Program-made: the position numbers and the translations under genes
Assembly: GCF_003111685.1 (NCBI RefSeq)
Contig: NZ_CP022190.1
Location: forward strand, 62,001-126,000
From: Alloyangia pacifica
GTDB taxonomy: Bacteria; Pseudomonadota; Alphaproteobacteria; Rhodobacterales; Rhodobacteraceae
Length of the DNA: 64,000 nucleotides
Reading direction: 5' to 3'
Shown here: positions 1 through 8,790 of the stretch, one piece after another
How positions within the stretch are numbered: position 1 is the first letter of the stretch
Layout of the letters: each line of letters opens with the position of its first letter
The notes under the pieces: model-generated
The model's database searches: none
What the model was told of the DNA's origin: nothing
What the model saw: the letters and a program-made list of their open reading frames with translations, nothing else

Positions 1-887
1 TCCGCGCCGGACACGAACCGCAGCGCCGCCGACAGAAGCCGCAGCTGGGTGTCGCGCTCGATTGTCTGAAATGCGGTCTGATCGAAGATGAGGTCGCCGC
101 AGCGCTGCAAAGGCACCTCGGACGAGATCTCGCCCCATACCTGTGCCGCCCGCGCCCGCAGCGCCTCTGAGGCGCGCGCCATGCGGGTGGCGGCCGCGGC
201 GAGATCGGCGCCGGTCAGCGACCCCGCGGCCTCGAGCCGGGCCACCAGCTTGCGGGCCCGCACCCGCTCATAGCCCTCGTCATCGTTGGATGGATCATCG
301 ACCCATTGGCCCTGCAGCACCCGCAGGTAATGGCGCAGCTCGGCCCGGCGCATGGTCAGACAGGGTCGGACGACACGCATCGGTGTGCCCTCCCCGAGCT
401 GCACCTCGCGCAGCGGCCGCATCGCCGACAGCCCCTCGACCCCGGCGCCGCGCGACAGGCGCATGACAAAGCTTTCCGCAACGTCATCGGCGGTATGGGC
501 AAGCAGGACGTCGCGGGTTTCGCCCCGCCAGCCGTCGATGAGGGAAAGCCGGGCCCGGCGGGCGGCATCCATCAGGTTGCCTTGCCCGTCCCAGTGCCAG
601 CGCAGGGTCTGGTGCTCCCAGCCGAGTTCGGCGCAGGTCTCGGCGACCATCTCCGCCTCGGCGGCGGCCTCGGGGCGCAGCCCATGGTCAACCGTCACCA
701 CCCGCAGCCGCACGCCCCAGACATGGGTCCAATTGTGCGCCAGCGTCAGCATCGCCATGCTGTCGCCCCCGCCGGAGACGGCGAGGGCAATGCTCTCGGG
801 GAAATCCGGGCCGAGCGCCGCGCCCATGGCCTCGGCGAAACGCTGGTCGAGCGAGGCGCTCACCGGGATGCCGCCCGTCGGCCTCAC
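1..887 (-). CDS. tilS: tRNA(Ile)-lysidine synthase TilS, 3' end missing at window edge
   Basis: TilS uses ATP to attach lysine to C34 of tRNA-Ile(CAU), so the tRNA reads AUA as isoleucine. The reverse-strand frame from a GTG at 887 contains the N-type PP-loop ATP pyrophosphatase signature SGGGDS about 40 residues in, then VDHGLRPEA, typical of TilS. The GTG overlaps the cpoB stop as GTGA, which implies translational coupling; a second in-frame GTG at 863 is an alternative start. The C-terminal part lies beyond position 1. It is the last visible gene of the tol-pal transcription unit, a common arrangement in Rhodobacteraceae. Confidence 0.85.
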   Translation of the reverse strand, partial: MRPTGGIPVSASLDQRFAEAMGAALGPDFPESIALAVSGGGDSMAMLTLAHNWTHVWGVRLRVVTVDHGLRPEAAAEAEMVAETCAELGWEHQTLRWHWDGQGNLMDAARRARLSLIDGWRGETRDVLLAHTADDVAESFVMRLSRGAGVEGLSAMRPLREVQLGEGTPMRVVRPCLTMRRAELRHYLRVLQGQWVDDPSNDDEGYERVRARKLVARLEAAGSLTGADLAAAATRMARASEALRARAAQVWGEISSEVPLQRCGDLIFDQTAFQTIERDTQLRLLSAALRFVSGA

Positions 888-1723
888 TGGCAGCCGAGGC
901 GACCCATCTCCTCCGCCGCCTTCGCCACCTCTTCGGTGCCCGGGTAGCGGGTTGCGACCTCGCCCAGGGTCACGCAGGCTTCGGTGGTGCTGCCCAGCTC
1001 GCCAAGCGCCGTGCCGAGCTGCCAGAGCGCCGCAGGGGCGACCTCGCTCTCGGGGTAGTTGGCATAGGCCCCAAGGAAGCGGCGCGCCGCCTCGCGGGTG
1101 TCGCCCGCCTTTTTCAGCGCCTGCCCCTCGGCCAGGAAGCTCGCCGCCTCTAGCGGAGAGCCCGGGTAGGTCTGGCGGAAGGCCGCAAACTTTTCCGCGG
1201 CGGATTGAAAGTCACCATTGGCGAGCGCCTCCTGCGCCCGCCGGAAGTCCGTCTCTTCGCCGACGGCAAGCTGCGCACCGCCCGCGAGGGGCGTTTCAGC
1301 GGTCTGCGCCGGGGTAGGCGCGGGCGCGGGCGTGCCGCCCGTTGCGGGTTGCTGCCCGCCGAGCGGCTTGGTCTGGCCGATGGCGCCGATGTCGCAGCCC
1401 GGCTCCATCTCGCAGATGCGGAACTCCAGATCGCCGATGCGGTTGGTGCCATCCGCCACGACGCTGTCGATGCGGTGGCCCAATTCCTCGGTTTTGGCGG
1501 TCACCCGCGACAGCTCGGCCTCGATCGCGTTGACGCGGTCGAGCGTGCTGGCGGGCACGTTCATCGAGCCGATGCCGGTGGTGTTGAGCTCTTGCTTGAG
1601 CTTCAGAAGTTCACCGTTCAACAGCGCGAGGTCCTGGCGGAGGTCCGCCAGGGTCTCGGTTTGCTGGGCCTGCGCGCCGGACGCGATCAGGCCCAGGCAC
1701 AGGGCGATGCCGGTCAGACGCAT
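884..1723 (-). CDS. cpoB: Tol-Pal cell division coordinator CpoB/YbgF
   Basis: Periplasmic TPR protein of the Tol-Pal system. It links Tol-mediated outer-membrane constriction with septal peptidoglycan synthesis in the studied relatives. The 279-residue product begins with a signal peptide (cleavage near AQA|QQ). An N-terminal coiled-coil segment follows (about residues 25-65), then a low-complexity Pro/Ala linker, and three TPR-like repeats over about residues 150-279. It starts 10 bp after pal and overlaps tilS by 4 bp. Length and architecture match the family. Confidence 0.9.
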   Translation of the reverse strand: MRLTGIALCLGLIASGAQAQQTETLADLRQDLALLNGELLKLKQELNTTGIGSMNVPASTLDRVNAIEAELSRVTAKTEELGHRIDSVVADGTNRIGDLEFRICEMEPGCDIGAIGQTKPLGGQQPATGGTPAPAPTPAQTAETPLAGGAQLAVGEETDFRRAQEALANGDFQSAAEKFAAFRQTYPGSPLEAASFLAEGQALKKAGDTREAARRFLGAYANYPESEVAPAALWQLGTALGELGSTTEACVTLGEVATRYPGTEEVAKAAEEMGRLGCQ

Positions 1724-1733
1724 CCGCCCGGCC

Positions 1734-2270
1734 TCAGCTCGTCATGCCCATGGAGATCACCGTCACCGCGCGACGGTTCTTGGCGTAGCACGCTTCCTGC
1801 GAGCAGACCTCGATCGGGCGTTCCTTGCCATAGGAGATCTGGCGCAGGCGGCTCGAAGCGACGCCCTTGGAGATCAGGTATTCCATCACCGCGTTGGCGC
1901 GGCGTGCGCCGAGCGCGATGTTGTACTCGCGGGTGCCCTGCTCGTCGGCGTGTCCTTCGATCACCGCGAGGTAATCGGAGTTGGTCATCAGCCATTGCGC
2001 CTGCGCGTCCAGCGTCGCCTGCGCGTCGGCGGAAAGCGTCGACTGGTCGACGGCAAAGAGAACGCGGTCGCCGATCGCCTGGTTGAAATAGGCGGGCGAC
2101 CGCGGGTCGCTGGCGGAGCCGTCGAGGTAGCCGCCGTTCACGCCGCTGCCATTGCCGTAGCCTGCGCCGCCGGCACCGGTGCCATCGCCCGCGCCGAAGC
2201 GGTCCGGGTTGGTACAGGCGGCAAGGCCAAGGCCGGCCACCAGCATCAGAACCTTCGGAAGATATGTCAT
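1734..2270 (-). CDS. pal: Peptidoglycan-associated lipoprotein Pal
   Basis: Outer-membrane lipoprotein that binds peptidoglycan and TolB. The start chosen at 2270 gives a lipoprotein signal with lipobox LAAC, so Cys is acylated after cleavage. The reading frame is open further upstream, but that extension would bury the signal peptide. The C-terminal OmpA-like domain (about residues 70-175) contains the peptidoglycan-binding stretch GHADEQGTREYNIALGARRA. The 178-residue length is normal. It lies between tolB and cpoB; the 166-bp gap to tolB holds a hairpin and may hold its own promoter. Confidence 0.95.
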   Translation of the reverse strand: MTYLPKVLMLVAGLGLAACTNPDRFGAGDGTGAGGAGYGNGSGVNGGYLDGSASDPRSPAYFNQAIGDRVLFAVDQSTLSADAQATLDAQAQWLMTNSDYLAVIEGHADEQGTREYNIALGARRANAVMEYLISKGVASSRLRQISYGKERPIEVCSQEACYAKNRRAVTVISMGMTS

Positions 2271-2386
2271 TGGATCACTGTCCTGCTCGTGTGTTTGCAG
2301 CAACGCTAGCACAGCGTGAAAGCCTTGGGAACGTGGCGCATTGAAGCCGAGATAACCCTTTTGAGAGGATTGTTTCCAAGGCAACA

Positions 2387-2413
2387 GGGCCAAGGAGCCC
2401 CGCCCCTTGGCCC
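2387..2413 (-). terminator. Hairpin between tolB and pal
   Basis: The 9-bp stem GGGCCAAGG / CCTTGGCCC surrounds a 9-base loop just downstream of the tolB stop. No good U-tract follows on the minus strand, so it may be an attenuator or mRNA-stabilising hairpin rather than a full terminator within the tol-pal unit. Confidence 0.5.
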
Positions 2414-2436
2414 GGCGTGCCCGCCCGGCTGTGCGT

Positions 2437-3765
2437 TTATTGCAGCGGGCCCCAGCTCGGGTCCGACGCGCCGTCCGGCGTGCGCACCCGCTTGAGGTTC
2501 CGCCCCGAGACATCGACCGTGTAGAGCGAGCTCGCCCCGGTGGCGCCCTGCGTCTCGCGCGCAAACATCAGCACGCGGCCATTCGGCGCCCAGGTCGGGC
2601 CCTCGTCGAGGAAGGAGGCGGTCAGCAGCCGCTCCTCCGAGCCGTCGGTGCGCATCACCCCGATATGGAAGCGGCCCGCGTTCTGCTTGGTGAAGGCGAT
2701 GAGATCGCCGCGCGGCGACCAGACCGGCGTGCCGTAGCGGCCCTGGCCAAAGCTGATCCGCGTCGGCTCGCCGCCGCCCACCGGCATGACGTAGAGCTGC
2801 TGGCTGCCCGAGCGGTCGCTCTCGAAGACGATCTTGCTGCCGTCAGGCGAGAAGCTGGCGCCGGTCTCGATCGAGGGCGCGGTGGTCAGCTGCCGGGTCT
2901 GGCCGGAGTTGATGTCCATCGCGTAGATGTCGGTGTTGGAGCCGCGGGTCATCGAGTAAAGCAGCTGCGAGCCGTCCGGCGAGAAGCGCGGCGCAAAGCT
3001 CATCACGCCATCGGTCGTCGGCAGCATGCGGCTCTGCACCGAGCCGACGTCGAGCACATGGATGCGCGGCTCGCCCGTCTCGTAGCTGGTATAAAGCACG
3101 CGGCTGCCGTTCGGCGAGAAACGCGGCGCGATGACGATGGAATTGCTCGAGGTGAGGAACTGCACGTTGGCGCCGTCGTAATCCATGACCGCGAGCCGCT
3201 TGGCGCGCTCGTCCTTGGGGCCGGTTTCCGAGACGTAGACCACGCGGCTGTCGAAATAGCCGCCCTCGCCGGTGATCCGCGAATAAACCTGGTCGGCGAC
3301 CTTGTGGGCCAGCCGGCGCCAGCCGTCGGCGGTGGCCGAGAACTGCATCCCCTGCCCCAGCTCGGTGCCGGCGAAGACGTCCCAGACGCGGAACTTCGCG
3401 GTGAGCTTGCCCGCCCCGTCCGACGACACAGCGCCGGTGATCAGCGCCTGCGCGTTGATCGCCTTCCAGTCCGAGAACTGGATCGGGCTCGAGAAGTTCG
3501 ACACGCGGGAAATATGCGCGTCGCGCGGGATCTCGCGGAAAAGGCCGGTGCCGGTCAAATCGTCGGCGATCACCCGGCTGATCTGCTGCGCGTATTGCGA
3601 CGCGTCACCGCTTTCGGCGACGAAGTCAGGCACCGCATAGGGCAGCGGTTCGACCACGCCTTCGGTGATCTCGATGCGCAGCGGGCCATCCTGGGCCAGC
3701 GCCGGCGCGGCCAGCCCCGCCACTGCCAGCGCAGGTGCAAGGATGAGGGCCAGTAGTCTAGTCAT
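2437..3765 (-). CDS. tolB: Tol-Pal system beta-propeller protein TolB
   Basis: Periplasmic partner of Pal and TolA. The 442-residue product starts with a cleavable signal (cut after ALAQ). The N-terminal TolB domain covers about residues 30-150. The six-bladed propeller shows repeated blades such as [36 protein letters not shown] and [12 protein letters not shown]. The start at 3765 is preceded by a clear AGGAG and gives the signal peptide; a longer in-frame extension to 3957 has no such support. Length matches the family. Confidence 0.96.
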   Translation of the reverse strand: MTRLLALILAPALAVAGLAAPALAQDGPLRIEITEGVVEPLPYAVPDFVAESGDASQYAQQISRVIADDLTGTGLFREIPRDAHISRVSNFSSPIQFSDWKAINAQALITGAVSSDGAGKLTAKFRVWDVFAGTELGQGMQFSATADGWRRLAHKVADQVYSRITGEGGYFDSRVVYVSETGPKDERAKRLAVMDYDGANVQFLTSSNSIVIAPRFSPNGSRVLYTSYETGEPRIHVLDVGSVQSRMLPTTDGVMSFAPRFSPDGSQLLYSMTRGSNTDIYAMDINSGQTRQLTTAPSIETGASFSPDGSKIVFESDRSGSQQLYVMPVGGGEPTRISFGQGRYGTPVWSPRGDLIAFTKQNAGRFHIGVMRTDGSEERLLTASFLDEGPTWAPNGRVLMFARETQGATGASSLYTVDVSGRNLKRVRTPDGASDPSWGPLQ

Positions 3766-3905
3766 GCTCGTGTTCTCCTTCCCGGTCGCGCCGACGCGCT
3801 TGTGTGCCGCAGGAATGACTGCCTCGGGGCCAACATAGCGCGGGGAGGTGCCCCGGACAAAGCGCCGCAACGCGCGGCCTGCGCAAATCCTTGCCTGAGG
3901 GGCGG

Positions 3906-5138
3906 TCACCGCAGCCTCATCTGCTCGGGGTTGAAGGTCATTTCGATGGTCTTCCACTGGTCGTACTTGTCCGCCGGAAGCGGGTAGCCGTCGGCCTGGC
4001 AGCGCAGGATCGCCCGGCGCGCGTTCTGGAAGGCGGTCTCTGCCGCCGAGACATCACCGCCGGACGAGCCGATCATCCGCAGCGAGGACGAGACGACCCG
4101 GCCACCGGGCTCCATGTCCATGCTGACGGTGACCGTCACGTTGGCGGCCTGGCTGCCGACGTCGACCACCCAGCACTTCTGCACCGCAACGCGCAGCGAC
4201 TCGCGCTCGCCCTGCGTGAGCGGTGGCCCCGCGGGACCGCGTTCCTCGGCAGCACCGCCCGCAGCCAGCGCCTGCGCGATGGCATCGGCGACGGCATCCT
4301 CTGCGGGCTCCGGCGCGGCGGGCTCGGGCGTTTCGGTCTGCGCGGTCTCGGTCTTCGGTGTTTCAGCCGGTTTTTCGGCAGGAGTCTCCGCGGGTGTCGG
4401 CGCTTCCGGCTCGGGTTCCGGCTCGGGGCGCTGCGCGAGCTGGGTCGGACGGGTGAGCGGCCGGCGCGAGGCATCCGGCGCGAGGGTCGGCGCGGGCGGC
4501 GCGGGTTCCTCTGCGGCGGCGGGCTCCTCGGCCTCGGTGACGATCTCGGTCGCCACTTCCTCCGGCGCGGTCGCCTCCTGCTCTTCCTCGACCACCTCGG
4601 CGGCCTCCGACTCCGCCTCGGCGGCCTGCTGGACCTCCTCGGCGACGTTGGTGTCGGGCTCGGGCGGCGCGACGGGTTCCGGCGCGACGCGCGGCGCGGG
4701 GCGCGGCACCGGGCGCTCGGCGCGCTCGGGAGCGAGCACCGGCGGCGGAGCCGACGCTTCCGGGGTCGGCGGCGCCTCGGGCAGGGTGGTGTCGGGCGGC
4801 GTCACCGGCGTGGGCGGCGCGACGGGCTCGGGCATGGGTTCCGGCTCCGGCTCGGGCGTCGGCGCTGGGGGCTCGGGATTGGGCGCGGGCTCCGGCTCGG
4901 CGGGCTCCGGGCGCGCCGCGGGCCGTGCATCAGGCTCGGGCGCGGGCGGCGCGTCGATCTCCTGCGCCGTCTCGGGGGACTGCGCGGCACGGGTCAGCGC
5001 GGCGAACTCGGCTTCCGAGATCACCGTGACCGCCGAGGTTTCGACCTGCGGCGGATCGGGGCGGAACACGTTGCCGAAGATCGCCCAGAGGATCACGGCA
5101 AGGTGCAGACCGCCCGAGATATAGAGGTTCCTGCGCAA
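3906..5138 (-). CDS. tolA: Tol-Pal energy-transducing protein TolA
   Basis: TolA spans the periplasm and transmits the TolQR proton-motive signal to Pal/TolB. One N-terminal transmembrane helix (around [15 protein letters not shown]) is followed by about 270 residues very rich in Pro, Glu and Ala, then a C-terminal TonB/TolA-like domain of about 100 residues. I prefer the TTG start at 5138, five bases after a GGGAG and just downstream of the tolR stop. The ATG at 5192 would add 18 residues before the membrane helix and overlap tolR by 44 bp. The domain III fold is inferred from position and length. Confidence 0.85.
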   Translation of the reverse strand: MRRNLYISGGLHLAVILWAIFGNVFRPDPPQVETSAVTVISEAEFAALTRAAQSPETAQEIDAPPAPEPDARPAARPEPAEPEPAPNPEPPAPTPEPEPEPMPEPVAPPTPVTPPDTTLPEAPPTPEASAPPPVLAPERAERPVPRPAPRVAPEPVAPPEPDTNVAEEVQQAAEAESEAAEVVEEEQEATAPEEVATEIVTEAEEPAAAEEPAPPAPTLAPDASRRPLTRPTQLAQRPEPEPEPEAPTPAETPAEKPAETPKTETAQTETPEPAAPEPAEDAVADAIAQALAAGGAAEERGPAGPPLTQGERESLRVAVQKCWVVDVGSQAANVTVTVSMDMEPGGRVVSSSLRMIGSSGGDVSAAETAFQNARRAILRCQADGYPLPADKYDQWKTIEMTFNPEQMRLR

Positions 5139-5148
5139 GGGCGCTCCC

Positions 5149-5643
5149 TCAGTTGCCGGCCGCGGGGGCCGTGCCGTCCAGCGCCGGGCCACCGGCGTCG
5201 GTCACAAGACCGATCGACGAAAAGCCGCCTCGGTTCAGCGCGCCCATGACCTTGGCGACGGTGTCATAGGGCACCGCGCCATCGGCGCGCAGGAAGATGC
5301 GGTCGTCGCTGCGCTCGGTGGCGATCGCCTGCAGGCGCGGCGTCAGCTCGTCCATCGGCACTTCTGTGGTCTGGATCATCACCATGCCATCGGCGGCGAT
5401 GGTCACCGTCAGCGGTTCCTCAGCCTCGTTCGGCAGCGAGGAGGCTGCCGTCTTCGGCAGCTCTACCGGCACACCCACGGTCAGCAGCGGCGCCGCGACC
5501 ATGAAGATGATCAGCAGCACCAGCATCACGTCCACCATCGGCGTGACGTTGATCTCGGCCATGGGTTGACCCCCGCCGCCGCCGCTGCGGCGACGCCGAC
5601 GGCGGCCTCCGCCGCCTCCCTTTTTCATCACGCCCCCGGCCAT
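5149..5643 (-). CDS. tolR: Tol-Pal proton channel subunit TolR (ExbD/TolR family)
   Basis: With TolQ this forms the proton channel that energises TolA. The product has a cytoplasmic Gly/Arg-rich N-terminus, then AEINVTPMVDVMLVLLIIFM with the membrane Asp essential in this family, and a periplasmic ExbD-like domain. Length is 164 residues. An internal ATG at 5628 (MKK...) is a possible alternative start. It begins 3 bp after the tolQ stop. Confidence 0.95.
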   Translation of the reverse strand: MAGGVMKKGGGGGRRRRRRSGGGGGQPMAEINVTPMVDVMLVLLIIFMVAAPLLTVGVPVELPKTAASSLPNEAEEPLTVTIAADGMVMIQTTEVPMDELTPRLQAIATERSDDRIFLRADGAVPYDTVAKVMGALNRGGFSSIGLVTDAGGPALDGTAPAAGN

Positions 5644-5646
5644 GGA

Positions 5647-6342
5647 TCAGGAATCCAGCTGGCGCGAGAGGATGGTCGAGAACTCGTCGGCAAACGCCTC
5701 GTAACCCGCGATAACGCGATCCGAGTCGGCCGAGAGCTTGTTGTAGAAGATCACCGCCGGAATCGCCGCGACCAGACCCAGTGCGGTGGCGAAGAGCGCC
5801 TCGGCGATGCCGGGGGCCACGACGACCAGCGAGGTGTCCTGCTGCTGCGCGATCTCGATGAAGGCGTGCATGATCCCCCAGACCGTGCCGAAAAGCCCGA
5901 CGAAGGGCGCCGCCGAAGCGACCGTGGCCAGCACCGGCAGACCGCGCTGCAGATCCTCGGCCTCTTTCTGGATGGCAACATCCATCGAGCGGTCGATGCG
6001 CGCCGAGGCATTGGCGATCATGCCGCCATCCCCGCGATGCGAGCGCCGCCATTCGGTCATGCCAGCGGCAAAGACCCGCTGCGCCCGGCCGCGCGGCTCG
6101 GGGCCGATCTGGTCGAACAGCTCGTCCAGCGGCTCGCCGGACCAGAAGGCACGGTCAAAGACCGCGGCCTCGCGGCGCGCCTTGCGATAGGCGACGATCT
6201 TTTCAAAGATGATGGCCCAGGCCCAGACCGACGACAGGATCAGCATCAGCATCACCAGTTTGACGGTCAGCGTGGCGCGGGCGAAGAGCCCCCACATGGA
6301 GAAATCGATCTCCTGCGCGAGCGCGAGGGTATTTGCGTCCAT
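5647..6342 (-). CDS. tolQ: Tol-Pal proton channel subunit TolQ (MotA/TolQ/ExbB family)
   Basis: Inner-membrane proton channel protein with three membrane segments: one near the N-terminus (LTVKLVMLMLILSSVWAWAI) and two in the C-terminal half carrying the conserved stretches VGLFGTVWGIM and GLVAAIPAVIFYN. I use the ATG at 6342 (MDANTLALAQE), 231 residues; an in-frame ATG at 6360 would add six residues. First gene of the tolQRAB cluster, with ybgC 300 bp upstream on the same strand. Confidence 0.95.
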   Translation of the reverse strand: MDANTLALAQEIDFSMWGLFARATLTVKLVMLMLILSSVWAWAIIFEKIVAYRKARREAAVFDRAFWSGEPLDELFDQIGPEPRGRAQRVFAAGMTEWRRSHRGDGGMIANASARIDRSMDVAIQKEAEDLQRGLPVLATVASAAPFVGLFGTVWGIMHAFIEIAQQQDTSLVVVAPGIAEALFATALGLVAAIPAVIFYNKLSADSDRVIAGYEAFADEFSTILSRQLDS

Positions 6343-6641
6343 AAGCCTGCTCTTCCTCATGGGCTATGAAATGGCCTCTGGTGCCGAGGCTCTGATTACC
6401 GGTCTGTGTAGCTGATTTGCAGGCGCATCTCCAACACATTGCCGTCATCCGCGCCGCGAGACCGGGGGAATCTTGCGGGAAGTCGCCCATTTCCGCAGGG
6501 GAAGGTGCGGGTTTCGCAGCGTCAACTCGCCGCGCTCGGCGCAAGGCACCTGTGCGGAGCGGCCCCGCCCCCATCCGCGCCCGCGCCCGCGCGCGCACTC
6601 GCCCGACTAAGTGCGCCTGGAAGAAAGTGCGGCTCCGGCGC
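6343..6641. other. Intergenic stretch between ybgC and tolQ
   Basis: About 300 bp without a convincing gene; the open frames here are GC-driven and resemble nothing known. It is GC-rich near 6,540-6,610. It may contain a tolQ promoter, but no clear -35/-10 pair stands out. Confidence 0.5.
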
Positions 6642-7031
6642 TCAGTGCACCTGCTGGCGGATCGCGGCGGGCAGGCGCGCCGGGTGCCCCTCGGAGGTGA
6701 TCGCCACCAGCGTCACCTCGGCGCGGAACAGCGGCTTGCCGTCGCGCACCACCTCCTGCGACAGACCCAGACGCACGCCGGAAACCGATTTCACCTCGGT
6801 GCGCACCAGCAGCTCCTCTTCGAAGCGCGCGGGACCGAGGTAGTCCGCCTCGATCCGGCGCACCACGAAGACCAGCCCCTCGGCGAGGCGCAGGGCGTTC
6901 TGGTCGATCCCGAGGCCGCGCACCCAGTCGGAGCGGGCGCGCTCGATGTACTTGAGATAGTTGGCGTGGTAGACGATCCCCGCCATGTCGGTGTCCTCGT
7001 AATAGACCTGCACCGGAAACTCGTGGGCCAT
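6642..7031 (-). CDS. ybgC: Tol-Pal-associated acyl-CoA thioesterase YbgC
   Basis: Hot-dog-fold thioesterase acting on short- or medium-chain acyl-CoA or acyl-ACP. The product shows the signature YYEDTDMAGIVYHANYLKY with the catalytic Asp near residue 16 and the conserved YHANYL. At 129 residues it is full length. It heads the tol-pal unit, as in many proteobacteria, although its role there is not settled. Confidence 0.93.
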   Translation of the reverse strand: MAHEFPVQVYYEDTDMAGIVYHANYLKYIERARSDWVRGLGIDQNALRLAEGLVFVVRRIEADYLGPARFEEELLVRTEVKSVSGVRLGLSQEVVRDGKPLFRAEVTLVAITSEGHPARLPAAIRQQVH

Positions 7032-7161
7032 GCGCCGCTCCTTGCTGGTTGCGGCGCGAGCCTAGTGCGCTGAGGGCGCGCCCGCAACCTGCCGCCGGCG
7101 CCTGGAACGCCCCCTGCCGTGACGCATTTCCTTTGGCGCCGCACGGGATTAACGTGCGGGC

Positions 7162-8349
7162 ATGTTGACCTCCCTGATCCTCGGCGCTGCGCTCTGCACC
7201 GCACTCCTGCTGCTCTGGCCCCGTCTCTCCCGTGCCCGGCTTTGGCGTGCCACCGTCACCCCGCTCGCCTCGATCATCGGCAGCGGCTTTCTCGTGCTCG
7301 GCCCCATCCTCGAGAGCGCTTACGGCATCTGGGCGCCCGCCGTCATGGCGGCGCTCTGCCTCGGCGCCTGGCTCTTCGGCGCGGCGGTGCGCGTCAACAT
7401 CGCGCGCCGCGCGCGCGGTCCACGCAGCCCCGCCGAGGAACGGCTGGAAAGCGGCGCCTCATGGGCGCTGGCCTTCGCCTACGTGATTTCGGTGGCCTAC
7501 TACCTCAACCTGTTCGGTGCCTTCGGCACGCGTCTCACCCCCTGGAACGACCCGCTCCACGCCAAGCTTCTGACCTCCGCCATGTTCCTGCTGGTGCTGG
7601 GCGTCGGCTGGAGCCGCGGCTTCTCGGCGCTGGAGCGGATGGAGCAGATCGCCGTAGGGCTCAAGCTCGCGATCATTGCCGGGCTCCTGGCCGGGCTCGC
7701 CGCCTATTTCTGGGACAAGGCCGAGACCGGGGCGCTGCTCGCCAACCCGCCGACGCTGACCGGCTGGGCGGCGCTGACGCTGGGCTTCGGGCTGATCGTC
7801 ACGGTGCAGGGCTTCGAGACCACGCGCTATCTCGGGGCCGAGTACACTGCCCCCACCCGCATCCGCGCGATGAAACTGGCGCAGGGGCTCTCGGCGCTGA
7901 TCTACATGGCCTATATCGGGCTTATCGCCTATGTCTTCCCGCCCGGCACCGGCGACGCCAGCGAAACCGCGATCATCGGGCTGATGGGACTGGTGGCGCC
8001 GATCCTGCCGCTGATGCTGACCGGTGCGGCGCTGGCGGCGCAGTTCAGCGCCGCGGTGGCCGACACCGGCGGTGCCGGCGGGCTCGTCGAGGAGCTGACC
8101 CGCCGCCGCATCCGGGTGCGCTCGGCCTATGCGCTGCTGGTCGGGCTGGGGCTGGCGCTGACATGGACGCTGGACGTCTTCGAGATCATCGCCTTCGCCA
8201 GCCGGGCCTTCGCGCTCTACTACGCGCTGCAGGCAGGCATCGCGGCGCTGGGTGCCCGGGCCGAAGGACAAACCCTCCGGGCGCGGAGCTTCGAGGCGCT
8301 GGCGCTGCTGGGACTGGTGATCGCCGTCTTCGGCGCGCCAGTAGAATAG
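7162..8349 (+). CDS. APC-superfamily-like integral membrane protein, substrate unknown
   Basis: A 395-residue, highly hydrophobic protein with about ten to eleven predicted membrane segments. The early segment LASIIGSGFLVLGPIL resembles the glycine-rich first helix of amino-acid/polyamine/organocation transporters. The mid-protein segment GLIVTVQGFETTRYLGAEY resembles the sixth helix region of the same fold. These similarities suggest a transporter, but the substrate cannot be read. It is divergent from ybgC and convergent with the HNH gene. Confidence 0.7.
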   Translation: MLTSLILGAALCTALLLLWPRLSRARLWRATVTPLASIIGSGFLVLGPILESAYGIWAPAVMAALCLGAWLFGAAVRVNIARRARGPRSPAEERLESGASWALAFAYVISVAYYLNLFGAFGTRLTPWNDPLHAKLLTSAMFLLVLGVGWSRGFSALERMEQIAVGLKLAIIAGLLAGLAAYFWDKAETGALLANPPTLTGWAALTLGFGLIVTVQGFETTRYLGAEYTAPTRIRAMKLAQGLSALIYMAYIGLIAYVFPPGTGDASETAIIGLMGLVAPILPLMLTGAALAAQFSAAVADTGGAGGLVEELTRRRIRVRSAYALLVGLGLALTWTLDVFEIIAFASRAFALYYALQAGIAALGARAEGQTLRARSFEALALLGLVIAVFGAPVE

Positions 8350-8378
8350 GGCCAGTGGAATAGGGCCGGGGCAGGCGC

Positions 8379-8681
8379 TCAGCGCTTTTTACGCCGCCCG
8401 CCCGAGCTGCGCGCATGGAAGGTCGGCGGGCGCTTGGCGACCCAGTCGAGAAACCCCGCCATGCGCGGATGCGCGCGCAGCGCCTCGGGGGTGTTGAACG
8501 CGCGCGCCAATTCGCCCTCGGTAAAGGTCGCGTGGATCTCGTTGTGGCAGATCTGGTGCAGCCGCACCACCGGCCCGCCCTTACCGCCCTTCAGCCTCGG
8601 GATCAGGTGATGCAGGCTCTGCTTGGCCTCCGGCGGGATCGGACGCAGGCAGAGCGGACAGATGGGATCGCTCTCCTCCAT
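8379..8681 (-). CDS. Small HNH endonuclease-domain protein
   Basis: A 100-residue protein with CPLC near the N-terminus, LHHLIPRLKGGKG (the central HH of an HNH fold), and HQICHNEIHATFTEGEL, together forming a compact zinc-stabilised HNH nuclease domain. The C-terminus is Arg/Lys-rich. The open frame continues to 9434, antisense to the flavoprotein gene, but the ATG at 8681 gives the standard small protein. A single-gene unit; the target is unknown. Confidence 0.82.
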   Translation of the reverse strand: MEESDPICPLCLRPIPPEAKQSLHHLIPRLKGGKGGPVVRLHQICHNEIHATFTEGELARAFNTPEALRAHPRMAGFLDWVAKRPPTFHARSSGGRRKKR

Positions 8682-8790
8682 CCGTGCAACTTGCGCCCAG
8701 CGCCGCCGCGAGGCAAGACGGAGGGATGCGACACAGGACATCCCCGCCCCCACACAGCCCGCACGCGGGCACCCGTCCCGAGGCCGGCGC

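Noticed and set aside
3891..5249. 452-codon plus-strand frame rich in Gly/Arg/Leu
   Set aside because: Antisense to tolA; the repetitive composition mirrors the Pro/Glu-rich TolA linker.
6203..6598. 131-codon minus-strand frame between ybgC and tolQ
   Set aside because: It overlaps the tolQ start in another frame and is Arg/Ala-rich without motifs.
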